From Bdellovibrionales bacterium (GTDB taxonomy: Bacteria; Bdellovibrionota; Bdellovibrionia; Bdellovibrionales; UBA1609): a DNA stretch of 60,630 nucleotides. The number at the start of each line of letters is the position of its first letter. Position 1 is the stretch's first letter. This document shows, one piece after another, positions 17,443 to 26,078 of this stretch. A program made the translations under genes and the position numbers. Location of the stretch: positions 1 through 60,630 of the forward strand of contig JALZUR010000009.1 of NCBI GenBank assembly GCA_023301025.1. The letters are read 5' to 3'. The notes beneath the pieces were generated by a model. That model saw nothing but the letters and a program-made list of their open reading frames with translations, searched no databases and was not told the DNA's origin.

Positions 17443-19010
17443 TTATTTAGTAGCCATGAAATCAAACATAGCATCTTGCAAACCATAATAAGCAGGTTTT
17501 CTTTCAAAAACCCAGTCCCCAAGAGGGTCTTGAACTGCATGACCTTTAAAAATTAAAGGCTGCTGACCACTCACCCAAGAGCTAGCATCAGTAACTCCCC
17601 AAAGTTGAAAAACATTACAAGCAGGTTCTGCCAAACAGTATGAAAATACTGTTTTATAAACATTGTATTGGTCATTGTTCTGAGAAACTGATAACGGGAA
17701 CTCCGTAGTTCTTCCCGCAAATGGAGATCTAGATTCAAAATCGCGAATCCTCACATCCATTTCTGTGATATAGACATCTAAACCTAAATCAGCAAAACGT
17801 TTTAAGTTTTCAGGAACTGTTTGATGAGCTAATAAAGTTGTATTTGCACTCGTATGCTTAAGCTCTTTTGTAGCAGAGCCAATAACACCATTTCTTAAAA
17901 AGTCAGACCACAAATGAGATTGAAAGCCTACAGCGTCTACAAGCTTTTCTTCAGAGTTGAGGTATTTTATAAGTTCATAAACAGCATCAGATTTAACACT
18001 CTTCCAAAGTATATCATAATCATTATAAACAAGCTTAGGTCGCTCGTTTATTGGCCATGTATTTAACTCATCTCTGGTAATCTTAAAGGCCATACGAACA
18101 TAATCTGTTCCTAAAATTTCAATCCACTTATTGCTATCAACACGAAACATACTAGTGTCACTCTTATCTTGAATGAAACTATTTATATGGTTAACTGTTA
18201 CAGGTGAGTCACCAAAGCCTGCACCTTCATCTTCTCTGATCGCTTCATTTACAACATCCCAGAGCTCTAGATTCCGCCCACGGTATTGTCTAAAAGTGTG
18301 AGTATGCGATCACGCATTATTGCAGTTATTTCCTCTGTTGAATTGACTTGATTAAACCACCCTGGATTGGCTGTATACCAAATCAACGTGTGTCCGTGTA
18401 AACTTATATCACCTTCTTCAACACCCATTGAATCTATCATATTTTCAACATCACTTAGGTTATATCGAAAATTTAAGTTATTCACACCTAGACCAACCCC
18501 AGGATTTAGGGGTTGAGTGATATCCATTTTTTGAGAACCTTCAGGAGTGAATATATTAAACTCTTTAACAGCAAAGTCTAAATGAGCCGTCACATCTCCC
18601 GCCTGACCATTAAAGCAGGGTCCAAAGTTTGCTACGTTAATAGGGTTAGCAGCAGTTGAGAAACAATTTGTTAAAACATCATTTCCAGTTCGTGAATAAA
18701 ACTGCGGATTTGCATAGCCAATTTTAAAGTTAGTTTTCTGAAAAAGTACATTTTCAACAATCTGCCTAAAAGTAGAATCTTGAAACTGAGTCGCAATTTG
18801 TTGCCTTAAAACAGGGTCTACTACGGGATTACTAACTCTCGAATCATCATTTAAACTTAAATCAATGGATCCAAGTTCACTAAGTTGAGCACTTTGAAAA
18901 CCAAGACCGCAGTTTTGGAAAAACAACAATAGTAGAGTTGTAGATACAAGTAGTAAAATAATATTTTTCTGCTTATAAATCACACTGTTGCAAGTCTGTT
19001 GCACATCCAA
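17443..19010 (-). pseudogene. GH10 endo-1,4-beta-xylanase-like lipoprotein, broken by a frameshift
   Basis: Two reading frames together encode one glycoside hydrolase family 10 protein. The upstream frame (18267-19010) starts with a lipoprotein signal (L-L-L-L-F-F-Q-N-C) and reaches the GH10 motif HGHTLIWYTANPGWF. The downstream frame (open from 18309 to 17443) carries YRGRNLELWDVVNEAI with the acid/base Glu, and later DVYITEMD with the nucleophile Glu. One extra base in the A4 run at 18292-18295 joins them as LTLFRQYRGRN. So this is a recent frameshift, a sequencing error or, less likely, programmed slippage. Both catalytic residues are intact. The first codon could be TTG at 19010 or GTG at 18983. 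The enzyme would cut xylan-like glucans at the cell surface. Confidence 0.85.
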
Positions 19011-19051
19011 TAGATTTATCTACTAGGTTAAGATTAAAAAAAAGAGGTGCT

Positions 19052-20347
19052 ATGATCATTGAACGGTTTTTTAGCTTCATTGGAATCTTTGTATTTATAA
19101 CTATTTTGTATGTTTATTCTGAAAACAAAAAAAGAATCAATTGGAAGCTAGTTTTATCAGGCTTATTTCTACAGTTTTTTTTAGCACTCTTGATTTTAGG
19201 AGTTCCATTTCTTGGCATAAGAGGTCTTGGAAGCAATTTTTTTATTTATGTAAATAACGCTTTTTTAAAAATTTTAGACTTCTCATTTGAGGGCAGTCAG
19301 TTTATCTTTGGCCCACTTGTTGAACAAGCTCCTTTTGCCTTTTCTATTCTTCCTACCATAGTTTTCTTTTCTTGCCTTATGGCACTCCTTTATCACATAA
19401 AAATACTATCTTATGTGGTTTATATGTTTTCATATGTATTTTCTAAACTGAGTAAGATCAGTGGAGCTGAATCAGTTTCTGTGAGTGCTAATATTTTTCT
19501 AGGTCAAACTGAATCCCCTTTAATCATCAAACCTTTTTTAAGAAACATGACAAGATCTGAAACTCTCTGTTTGATGGTTGGTGGCATGGCCACTGTTGCC
19601 GGAGGAGTAATGGCTCTTTATGTCTTAATGCTTAAAGACTTTATTCCAAATATTGGGGGTCATCTTTTTACAGCAAGTTTACTCTCAGCACCTGCAGCTT
19701 ATGTGTGTTCTAAAATTTTAATTCCTGAGACAGACACACCAGAAACTTTAGGTCACGTTCCTAAAACTTTTTTTAAATCTCCTTATGATAATGCCATAGA
19801 CGCTTGTACTCAAGGTACGATAGATGGTCTAAAGCTTGCTGTTAATGTAGGAGCGATGCTGATTGCTTTTATCTCTTTAGTTGCTCTTTTTGATTACATG
19901 GCAGGAGAGATTTCATTATTTTTTGGATTTGACCGTTGGGGTGAAATCTTAGTTCATGAAAGCCTATACACAGATGGAAAAGCAAAATTGAATCTATCTG
20001 TCCTTTTTTCTTGGATCTTCTACCCTTTTGGACTTTTATTAGGCGTAAGTTTTGAAGATAGTTTTTTAGCTTCAGCTATTCTTTCAAAAAAACTCTTTTT
20101 AAATGAACTCATAGCCTATGCTGATTTAAAAAACTATCACCACTTACTTTCTGAAAGATCAAAAATCATTTTATCTTACGCCCTATGTGGCTTTGCGAAT
20201 TTTAGCTCTATTGGAATTCAGGTGGGTGGAATTGGTACTTTAGAACCAAATAAGAAAAAACTACTCTCTGAGTTAGGCTTTAAAGCCTTACTCGGAGGAA
20301 CAGTTTCAGCTTATCTGACAGCTTGTATTGCAGGGCTACTGATTTAA
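19052..20347 (+). CDS. Concentrative nucleoside transporter (CNT/NupC family)
   Basis: A 431-residue inner-membrane protein with many hydrophobic segments. The CNT signature is present as ANIFLGQTESPLIIKPF (about 145-165), then GGMATVAGGVMALYV, and near the end YALCGFANFSSIGIQVGGIG, which matches the second half of the substrate site. It imports nucleosides using a cation gradient. GAGG precedes the ATG. The substrate range is unknown. It fits with the salvage enzymes cdd, tdk and hpt elsewhere in the window. It diverges from the GH10 gene with 41 bases between the starts. Confidence 0.9.
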   Translation: MIIERFFSFIGIFVFITILYVYSENKKRINWKLVLSGLFLQFFLALLILGVPFLGIRGLGSNFFIYVNNAFLKILDFSFEGSQFIFGPLVEQAPFAFSILPTIVFFSCLMALLYHIKILSYVVYMFSYVFSKLSKISGAESVSVSANIFLGQTESPLIIKPFLRNMTRSETLCLMVGGMATVAGGVMALYVLMLKDFIPNIGGHLFTASLLSAPAAYVCSKILIPETDTPETLGHVPKTFFKSPYDNAIDACTQGTIDGLKLAVNVGAMLIAFISLVALFDYMAGEISLFFGFDRWGEILVHESLYTDGKAKLNLSVLFSWIFYPFGLLLGVSFEDSFLASAILSKKLFLNELIAYADLKNYHHLLSERSKIILSYALCGFANFSSIGIQVGGIGTLEPNKKKLLSELGFKALLGGTVSAYLTACIAGLLI

Positions 20348-20403
20348 CCAATTAAGCCAAATAGCAGACGATAAAAGATCAAAAATGGCATTATTGTTGC
20401 ACT

Positions 20404-20425
20404 CTTAGTTTCATCAAAAACTAAG
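20404..20425 (+). promoter_or_regulatory. Hairpin covering a ribosome site
   Basis: CTTAGTTT (20404-20411) pairs with AAACTAAG (20418-20425) around a six-base loop. The 3' arm includes the first bases of the AAGGA ribosome site of the next gene, so folding would hide it. It may instead be a weak end signal for the transporter message, but no T run follows. Confidence 0.4.
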
Positions 20426-20435
20426 GAACATACTA

Positions 20436-20840
20436 ATGAAAATAATCAAAAATTTACTATGCCTTACTCTGCTAGTTTGCGTCTCTGCGTGTGAAAATGC
20501 ACCTAACACAAGTAAAATAGATCAACTCAAAGACAGCCCAAGAGAACTAAACTGCAGCTACTCTGAACTAAAAAAATGTATTGAATCCTACTTAGTTGCG
20601 AAAATAACTACTAAAAAAGAAAACGAAGTGCGTAAACTTATTCTTAAGCTCAATAACAACATTACAGACAAAACTCTTACATTTGATGAAGCTATTATTC
20701 TTGGGCATTCAGAACTTAATGAAAAGCTCTTTGCAATTAAGTGGATAAGCAATGACTTTAAAAATCCCAATCTTAAAAAAGCCTCAAGAATGGCTGAATT
20801 AAGAAATCTTTTAAAAGATCTTTTAAAAAGTATTAAATAA
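20436..20840 (+). CDS. Small lipoprotein, unknown function
   Basis: A 134-residue protein with a lipoprotein signal (LLVCVSAC, lipidated Cys near 19) and a Lys/Glu-rich helical body. It is not recognised. AAGGA lies 8 bases before the ATG and is partly covered by a hairpin. It stands alone between the nucleoside transporter and a convergent permease. The C-terminus is basic (DLLKSIK). Confidence 0.6.
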   Translation: MKIIKNLLCLTLLVCVSACENAPNTSKIDQLKDSPRELNCSYSELKKCIESYLVAKITTKKENEVRKLILKLNNNITDKTLTFDEAIILGHSELNEKLFAIKWISNDFKNPNLKKASRMAELRNLLKDLLKSIK

Positions 20841-20893
20841 AAATATAATAATTAAAGATACTGTGTAAAAAATTATTAAAACTTTGAGTTATG

Positions 20894-21925
20894 TCAGGAC
20901 AAGTCCCCTGCCATAACTTTAGAAATATAAGCACCACCTTCAATTTTATTTAAGATAATTTTTAAAACAACTGTAATAGGGACAGCTAAAAATGCACCCA
21001 CTACACCCCAAATCAAAGACCAAAACATCAAAGCCAAAAGAACAGTGACAGGATGTATATCTAATTTTTTACCCATTATATTAGGTTCAATAAAATTACC
21101 TAAAGTTATTTGTATAAATCCAGGCAAAACTAAAACCAATAAAATAGGCATAAAAGAATCATACTGAAAAAATGCAACAGGAAAAGGTAAAAATATTGCC
21201 ACAATTGAGCCTATGGTTGGTATAAAGTTTAAAACAAAGGCTAAAAACCCAAATAGAAAAGCTAAGTCTAAACCAAGAAAAGACAATATAATGTAAGTCA
21301 AAAAACCTGTTGTAAGAGATGTAAAAACTTTAACAGCTAAGTACTTTCTGATTTGTTTATTCACCTCTGGATAGATTGAGTCTTTTTTACTGCCCAAGTT
21401 TTTCTTTTTTTTGCCTTCTCCTGTGAAGATAAAAATAAGAAAGATAAAAACTAAAACTGTTTTAGAAAATAAATTGAAAAATCCAAGCCCTGCACCTTTT
21501 GCAATGTTGGTAAAAGGTATTTTACTGACAAGATTTGAAAAACTCACTTCACTAAGCGGTAAACCATTTGCAACAAGCCAAGACTGCGCAGATTCGGCAA
21601 AACTAACAGCCTTTTCTTGATAATCCTCATAGTTATTAGCAAACTCTTGGATGGTTAAAATAAGCGTGTAAAACGTGACGAATAAAATCAATGTGACTAT
21701 TGAAAATGTGATAATAAGTGCTACCAGATTTGGAAACTTTAGCTTTTGAACAAAGTAAGATCTAAGTGGAGCCAATATGAAGTATAAAAATAAACTTAAA
21801 ACAAATGGAATAAGGATACCTTTTGTTAAAGACAGTGCAAAAGCTAATGCAACCGATGCTAAAATAGCCAAACTAAGAGTTTGAACTCCACCTTGATTTA
21901 ACCAATACTTTTGGGTCTCTGACAT
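20894..21925 (-). CDS. AI-2E family transporter (PerM/TqsA-like)
   Basis: A 343-residue polytopic membrane protein of the AI-2E/UPF0118 family. Pairs of N-terminal helices are followed by a periplasmic loop (about 85-150) and the conserved C-terminal block PTIGSIVAIFLPFPVAF, then PNIMGKKLDIHPVTVLLAL. Members export autoinducer-2 or act as sodium/proton antiporters; the role cannot be fixed from sequence. No partner gene is adjacent. The 22 bases before the ATG carry AAGGAG. Confidence 0.88.
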   Translation of the reverse strand: MSETQKYWLNQGGVQTLSLAILASVALAFALSLTKGILIPFVLSLFLYFILAPLRSYFVQKLKFPNLVALIITFSIVTLILFVTFYTLILTIQEFANNYEDYQEKAVSFAESAQSWLVANGLPLSEVSFSNLVSKIPFTNIAKGAGLGFFNLFSKTVLVFIFLIFIFTGEGKKKKNLGSKKDSIYPEVNKQIRKYLAVKVFTSLTTGFLTYIILSFLGLDLAFLFGFLAFVLNFIPTIGSIVAIFLPFPVAFFQYDSFMPILLVLVLPGFIQITLGNFIEPNIMGKKLDIHPVTVLLALMFWSLIWGVVGAFLAVPITVVLKIILNKIEGGAYISKVMAGDLS

Positions 21926-22130
21926 TTTTAAAACTCCTTACAGCACTTAAACTCTCTAATATTTATATAAATATTACATTGTTTTTAATTTATATGAAAT
22001 TAGAGTGCATGTGAACTAGTCTCGATTAAGCTAAATAAAATCAGACACTTACATATATATTTTTAAAAAAATGAATTTTTGAGCTTAAAAGTAAGGAAAT
22101 TTATTCATCTTTTTCACTTTTTGCTAACTA

Positions 22131-22221
22131 AACCTTGTAATTCTAAAAGAACAAGAGCAAAACGTAACTCCCCCTAGCGGCCTGGCACCAATCCCCCTTT
22201 TAACCAGGTCGCTTTTTTTTT
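22131..22221 (+). ncRNA. Candidate C-rich small RNA or leader ending in a strong terminator
   Basis: The 400-base gap between the permease and rph holds no convincing reading frame but does contain ordered RNA structure: CTTGT (22134-22138) can pair with ACAAG (22151-22155), then CTCCCCC lies unpaired before the terminator stem, and a second CCCCC sits in its 18-base loop. Unpaired C-rich stretches complementary to G-rich ribosome sites are typical of some regulatory RNAs. No good promoter was found just upstream, so the 5' end is not known. The rest of 21926-22130 is plain AT-rich sequence. Confidence 0.35.
22176..22221 (+). terminator. Strong intrinsic terminator upstream of rph
   Basis: AGCGGCCTGG (22176-22185) pairs with CCAGGTCGCT (22204-22213) with one G-U pair, and nine T follow (22213-22221). 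It points rightward, although no rightward gene lies directly upstream. Confidence 0.85.
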
Positions 22222-22235
22222 ATTCTTACCAAACA

Positions 22236-22264
22236 TTTACACATTCTTGCGCTAAGTTTATCTT
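22236..22264 (+). promoter_or_regulatory. Promoter for the rph operon
   Basis: TTTACA (22236-22241), a 17-base spacer and TATCTT (22259-22264) lie between the terminator and rph. The start of transcription would be near 22271, giving a leader of about 65 bases. Confidence 0.5.
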
Positions 22265-22336
22265 ATATTTAACAGATTATTTGGTGTCTAAAGATTGCTC
22301 TCGACATCTCAAACTATAAGTGTAAGACCTACTTGT

Positions 22337-23065
22337 ATGCTAAGAAAAAACAATAGAAAAGACACACAAATTCGCGATATCAACTTTGAAATGGATCCCA
22401 ACGACTATGCTGAAGGCAGCTGCCTAGTGAGTTACGGAAAAACCAAAGTCTTATGCACTGCTAGTTTAGAAGAAAAAGTTCCAAGATGGCTTCAAAACAC
22501 GGACAAAGGCTGGGTTACTGCAGAATACTCTATGCTTCCAAGATCGACTCATACAAGAATAAGAAGAGACAAAGCTATGTCTGGAGGACGAAGCCAAGAG
22601 ATCTCTCGGCTTATTGGTAGAGCACTTAGGTCTTGTGTAGATCTTAAAGCCATTCCCGAAAAATCTATTGTTGTAGACTGTGATGTAATTCAAGCGGATG
22701 GAGGCACTCGAACAGCCTCTATCACTGGTGGTTTTGTTGCTCTTGCTAGATGTTTTGACTTTTTGACTCAGCAAGGCCTCCTTAAAAAAAATCCACTCTA
22801 TTTTCAAGTGGCAGCCCTTTCATCAGGCTTTGTTGATAACAAAATCTTTATTGATTTAGATTATGATGAAGACTCAAATTGTGACTCTGACTTAAATTTT
22901 GTTTTTACTGATAAAAATGAAATCATCGAAGTTCAAGGAACTGCTGAAGGCAAAGCCTTTAGCGCAGATGGTTTTAACAGCATATTAAATTCAACTCTAG
23001 AAGCTTCACAGCTTATTTTTGAAAAACAAAGACAAGCTCTTGGTTGGGAGACATTACTTGCCTAA
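22337..23065 (+). CDS. rph: Ribonuclease PH
   Basis: A 243-residue phosphorolytic 3' exonuclease that trims tRNA and rRNA ends. Family motifs: SLEEKVPRWL, TAEYSMLPRSTHTR, SGGRSQEISRLIGRALR, DCDVIQADGGTRTASITGG and VQGTAEG. I take the ATG at 22337 because the product then starts like other RNase PH proteins; a TTG at 22295 would add 14 residues without similarity. No strong ribosome site is seen at either. The end overlaps rdgB by 8 bases. It heads the block rph-rdgB-prs-rplY-pth-ychF. Confidence 0.95.
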   Translation: MLRKNNRKDTQIRDINFEMDPNDYAEGSCLVSYGKTKVLCTASLEEKVPRWLQNTDKGWVTAEYSMLPRSTHTRIRRDKAMSGGRSQEISRLIGRALRSCVDLKAIPEKSIVVDCDVIQADGGTRTASITGGFVALARCFDFLTQQGLLKKNPLYFQVAALSSGFVDNKIFIDLDYDEDSNCDSDLNFVFTDKNEIIEVQGTAEGKAFSADGFNSILNSTLEASQLIFEKQRQALGWETLLA

Positions 23066-23657
23066 CATATGGATCGCAACTTTTAACAATCATAAGATAA
23101 AAGAACTCAAAAGCATGGTTCCAAAAGAGATGACAGATATCATGCTATTCTCTGCCAAAGATTTAAGTTTTTACTCTGCCCCTCAAGAAGACGGTACAAG
23201 TTTTTTAGAAAATGCTTGGATAAAGGCTAAGGCTATGAAGCCTTTAACGCCACCAACGGATTGGCTAATTGCCGAAGACTCTGGCATTGAGGTTGAAGCT
23301 TTAGACGGCCTCCCTGGAATTCACTCTGCTCGCTACGCTGGTAACAGTTCATCCGATATGATGAACAATGATAAACTTTTAAAAATGCTAAACTTTAAAA
23401 GTAATGGATCAAGAAAAGCCCGCTACTTTTGCCAAATTGTAGCTCTAGGGCCTAAGGGACAAAGTTTTGAAGCTTCAGGAGAGTGCACAGGTTCAATTGC
23501 AAATGGCTTTTCTGGCTCCGGAGGCTTTGGCTATGATCCCATTTTTATACCTAATGGTTTTGAATGCAGTATGGCTGAGATCTCTCTTAAAGAAAAAAAT
23601 AAAATCTCTCACCGCAAAAAAGCCTTTACAAAATTTTTATCGCAACTGGACAGTTAG
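23058..23657 (+). CDS. rdgB: XTP/dITP diphosphatase (RdgB/HAM1)
   Basis: A 199-residue pyrophosphatase that removes deaminated purine nucleotides such as dITP and XTP from the pool. The start is a TTG at 23058 with GGGAG seven bases upstream; it gives MPNIWIATFNNHKIKEL, matching the family's (I/V)-x-x-A-T-x-N-x-x-K. Further motifs are AEDSGIEVEALDGLPGIHSARYAG, FSGSGGFGYDPIF and the closing KNKISHRKKA. It overlaps the rph stop by 8 bases, which suggests translational coupling. Confidence 0.95.
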   Translation: MPNIWIATFNNHKIKELKSMVPKEMTDIMLFSAKDLSFYSAPQEDGTSFLENAWIKAKAMKPLTPPTDWLIAEDSGIEVEALDGLPGIHSARYAGNSSSDMMNNDKLLKMLNFKSNGSRKARYFCQIVALGPKGQSFEASGECTGSIANGFSGSGGFGYDPIFIPNGFECSMAEISLKEKNKISHRKKAFTKFLSQLDS

Positions 23658-23682
23658 AGCCTCGTAAGGTAGCTAATGTTTT

Positions 23683-24630
23683 ATGAAAGAACTTAAACTA
23701 ATTGCCGGAAACTCATCAATAGACTTTGCTAAGCGTGTAACTGAATCTGCAGGTTTAGAGCTTGGAAGTTGCATGATAAAAAGGTTTTCTGATGGTGAAG
23801 TTCAAGTTGAAATTCATGAAAGCGTTAGAGGTGCAGATGTTTTTGTTATCCAAAGCACCTGCCCCCCAGTTAATGAAAATTATATGGAACTTTTTATAAT
23901 ACTTGATGCTTTAAAAAGAGCCTCTGTAAATTCGATCACAGCAGTGATTCCTTATTTTGGTTACGCCAGACAAGATCGTAAAGTCAGACCTAGAGTTCCA
24001 ATCTCTGCAAGATGTGTGTCTGACCTTCTTTTAACGGCAGGAGCAGATAGGATTTTATCAGTAGATCTGCATAGCACTCAGATACAAGGTTTTGTGAACT
24101 GTCCGTTTGATCATCTTTACGCCATTCCCAGCATGGCTCAAAAGTTTATTGAAACTCATGGCCAAGGTGATGAGTTTGTTGTGGTGAGCCCCGATGCCGG
24201 TGGTGTTGAGCGCGCTAGAGCTTTTGCAAAACGACTAAAATGCTCTATTGCAATTGTTGATAAACGGAGGCTTGGCCCCAATGAAGCTAAAGCTTACAAC
24301 CTTATTGGTGATGTTAAAAACAAAAAAGCAGTTGTTGTTGATGATATTATAGATACAGCTGGAACTTTAGTAGAAGGTTGTGGCTTGATCAGAGATATGG
24401 GCGCTAAAGAGATATTTGCTGTAATCACCCACCCTCTTCTTTCAGGTGAGGCTGTTTCTAGAATAAAAGAAAGTCCCATAAAAGAGCTGTGGGTCACTGA
24501 TACCATCCCCCTTCGCCCAGAAGCACAAAACTTAGATAAGATTCATGTAGCGAGTGTTGCCCCACTGGTTGCTGAGGCTATTAGGCGTATTTATGGAAAC
24601 GCCTCTGTAAGCACTCTATTTGACCAGTAG
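23683..24630 (+). CDS. prs: Ribose-phosphate pyrophosphokinase (PRPP synthetase)
   Basis: A 315-residue enzyme making PRPP from ribose 5-phosphate and ATP, the entry to purine, pyrimidine, His and Trp synthesis and to salvage by Hpt. Motifs: FSDGEVQVEI, PYFGYARQDRK, SVDLHSTQIQGF, SPDAGGVERARAFAKR, the catalytic VDKRR and the PRPP loop VVVDDIIDTAGT. Full length and in the classical order before rplY and pth. A weak hairpin (AAGAC/GTCTT, 24648-24667) after it may be a partial end signal. Confidence 0.97.
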   Translation: MKELKLIAGNSSIDFAKRVTESAGLELGSCMIKRFSDGEVQVEIHESVRGADVFVIQSTCPPVNENYMELFIILDALKRASVNSITAVIPYFGYARQDRKVRPRVPISARCVSDLLLTAGADRILSVDLHSTQIQGFVNCPFDHLYAIPSMAQKFIETHGQGDEFVVVSPDAGGVERARAFAKRLKCSIAIVDKRRLGPNEAKAYNLIGDVKNKKAVVVDDIIDTAGTLVEGCGLIRDMGAKEIFAVITHPLLSGEAVSRIKESPIKELWVTDTIPLRPEAQNLDKIHVASVAPLVAEAIRRIYGNASVSTLFDQ

Positions 24631-24789
24631 GTTTAAGCTTCAATTAAAAGACAGACGAATAAGTCTTGTTTATTTCTAAAAAATAAGCTAAATAATGCCT
24701 TTAAATAGTTGTACCTTTGTCTGCCAATTCTTACTGCAGATTTAGACAACAGACATTTTATACGTAATACGATTATGGAGAAGACAACA

Positions 24790-25467
24790 ATGGCTCAAAA
24801 AGATCAAATTTTTCTTGAAACACAAACAAGAACTGCAAAAAGAACTACAAACATTGAAGGTCGTAAGAGAAATCTAATCCCTGCCATAATTTATGGACCA
24901 AACGTTGAATCTACTACAGCTTTTTTAAACAACAGCTTTTTTGTCACTTCCAAAGCTATTGCCGGTAGTACCATCTACACTCTTCAAGGTGATGTACTTG
25001 ACGGAAAGCCCGCAATGATAAAAGAGATCAAAAGAAGCCCCGTTGAAAATAAAATTTTACACGTTGATCTCTACTCTCCAGATATGACAGGTACAATGGT
25101 TGTTGAAGTTCCCTTTGATTTTCAAGGTGAACCTGAAGGTGTTAAAGAAGGTGGCTTAATTCAAGAAGTTAGAAGAAGTATTGAGCTTGAATGTCCAGTT
25201 TCAAACATACCAAAATCTATTAAAGTAGACATCTCAGCCTTAAAAATTGGCGAGACTCTTTCTATGGCTGATATCACTGTACCATCTGAATTTAAAGTGA
25301 TGTCTGCTCCAGAGTATGCAGTACTTAACATTACAGAAATTAAATCAGTTGCGGCACTTGATGAAGATGTTGCAGCTTCTGGTACCGCTGCTGAAGGTAC
25401 AGGGGCAGCGACCGGCACAGCTGCCGAAGGCACAGCTGCTGCAAAAACAAATGCTGAGAAATCTTAA
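24790..25467 (+). CDS. rplY: Ribosomal protein L25, CTC-type
   Basis: A 225-residue L25 of the long TL5/CTC form, which binds 5S rRNA. The N-terminal 5S-binding domain carries RTAKRTTNIEGRKRNLIPAIIYGP and the second domain VPFDFQGEPEGVKEGGLIQEVRR. The last ~30 residues are low-complexity, with GTAAEGT-like repeats and a Lys-rich end. The ATG at 24790 has GGAG nine bases before; an in-frame ATG at 24775 and earlier ones lack a ribosome site. The 160-base leader region before it holds no other gene. Confidence 0.93.
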   Translation: MAQKDQIFLETQTRTAKRTTNIEGRKRNLIPAIIYGPNVESTTAFLNNSFFVTSKAIAGSTIYTLQGDVLDGKPAMIKEIKRSPVENKILHVDLYSPDMTGTMVVEVPFDFQGEPEGVKEGGLIQEVRRSIELECPVSNIPKSIKVDISALKIGETLSMADITVPSEFKVMSAPEYAVLNITEIKSVAALDEDVAASGTAAEGTGAATGTAAEGTAAAKTNAEKS

Positions 25468-25492
25468 ATAGTTTAAATTCTTTTAAAGCAAA

Positions 25493-26065
25493 ATGAAATT
25501 CATTGTTGGTCTTGGAAATCCAGGATCAAAATATTATTTAACAAGACATAATATTGGCTTTTTAGCTATCGATGCTATTTGCAATCAGCTTGGTTCTAAT
25601 TTCAAAAACAAATGGAACAGTGATTTTACTAAAATAAAAATTAATGGTGAAGATGTTATACTTCAAAAGCCTTTAACTTTTATGAACCTCTCAGGTGAAT
25701 CAGTAAGGCCTTGTCTGGATTTTTTTAAAGGCCAGACAGATGATCTTTTAGTTCTTCAAGATGATATTTCTATGCCTTTTGGGGCTTTAAGACTTCAACA
25801 AAACAGAAGTGCCGGAGGCCATAACGGCATAAAAGACATCAATCAAAAGCTAGGAACCCAAGACTACGCTCGCTTAAAAATAGGTGTAGGTGGGCCCGAC
25901 GGAAAACAAGAAGTTATCAACTTTGTTCTTTCTAACTTTTCTAAAATGGAACAAGAGAAAATTCCTGATCTTTTGATTGATTGCCAGAATGCTGTTGAAA
26001 GTTTTATTATTGAGGGCTTAGATAAAGCTGCGAACAAACACAACAGAAAAATTTGGAACGTTTAA
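25493..26065 (+). CDS. pth: Peptidyl-tRNA hydrolase
   Basis: A 190-residue enzyme that frees tRNA from peptidyl-tRNA dropped by ribosomes. Active-site features are all present: GLGNPG with the Asn at 8, RHNIGF with the catalytic His at about 20, FMNLSG, the Asp in LQDDISMPFG and RSAGGHNGIKDI. It lies 25 bases after rplY and 13 before ychF, a linkage seen in many bacteria. The region before the ATG has only a poor ribosome site (AAAGCAAA). Confidence 0.96.
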   Translation: MKFIVGLGNPGSKYYLTRHNIGFLAIDAICNQLGSNFKNKWNSDFTKIKINGEDVILQKPLTFMNLSGESVRPCLDFFKGQTDDLLVLQDDISMPFGALRLQQNRSAGGHNGIKDINQKLGTQDYARLKIGVGGPDGKQEVINFVLSNFSKMEQEKIPDLLIDCQNAVESFIIEGLDKAANKHNRKIWNV

Positions 26066-26078
26066 AGGAGTAAGTGAT

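Noticed and set aside
18270-18310. Programmed -1 frameshifting in the GH10 gene
   Set aside because: The sequence ACACTTTTAGAC has no standard X-XXY-YYZ slippery heptamer; mutation or base-call error is simpler, though not excluded.
22466-22807. 113-residue reverse-strand reading frame inside rph
   Set aside because: It is a shadow of rph; Ser/Lys-rich product without a ribosome site.
25378-25440. Repeat-rich DNA at the end of rplY as a mobile or regulatory repeat
   Set aside because: It encodes the GTAAEGT low-complexity tail common in long L25 proteins, which explains it.
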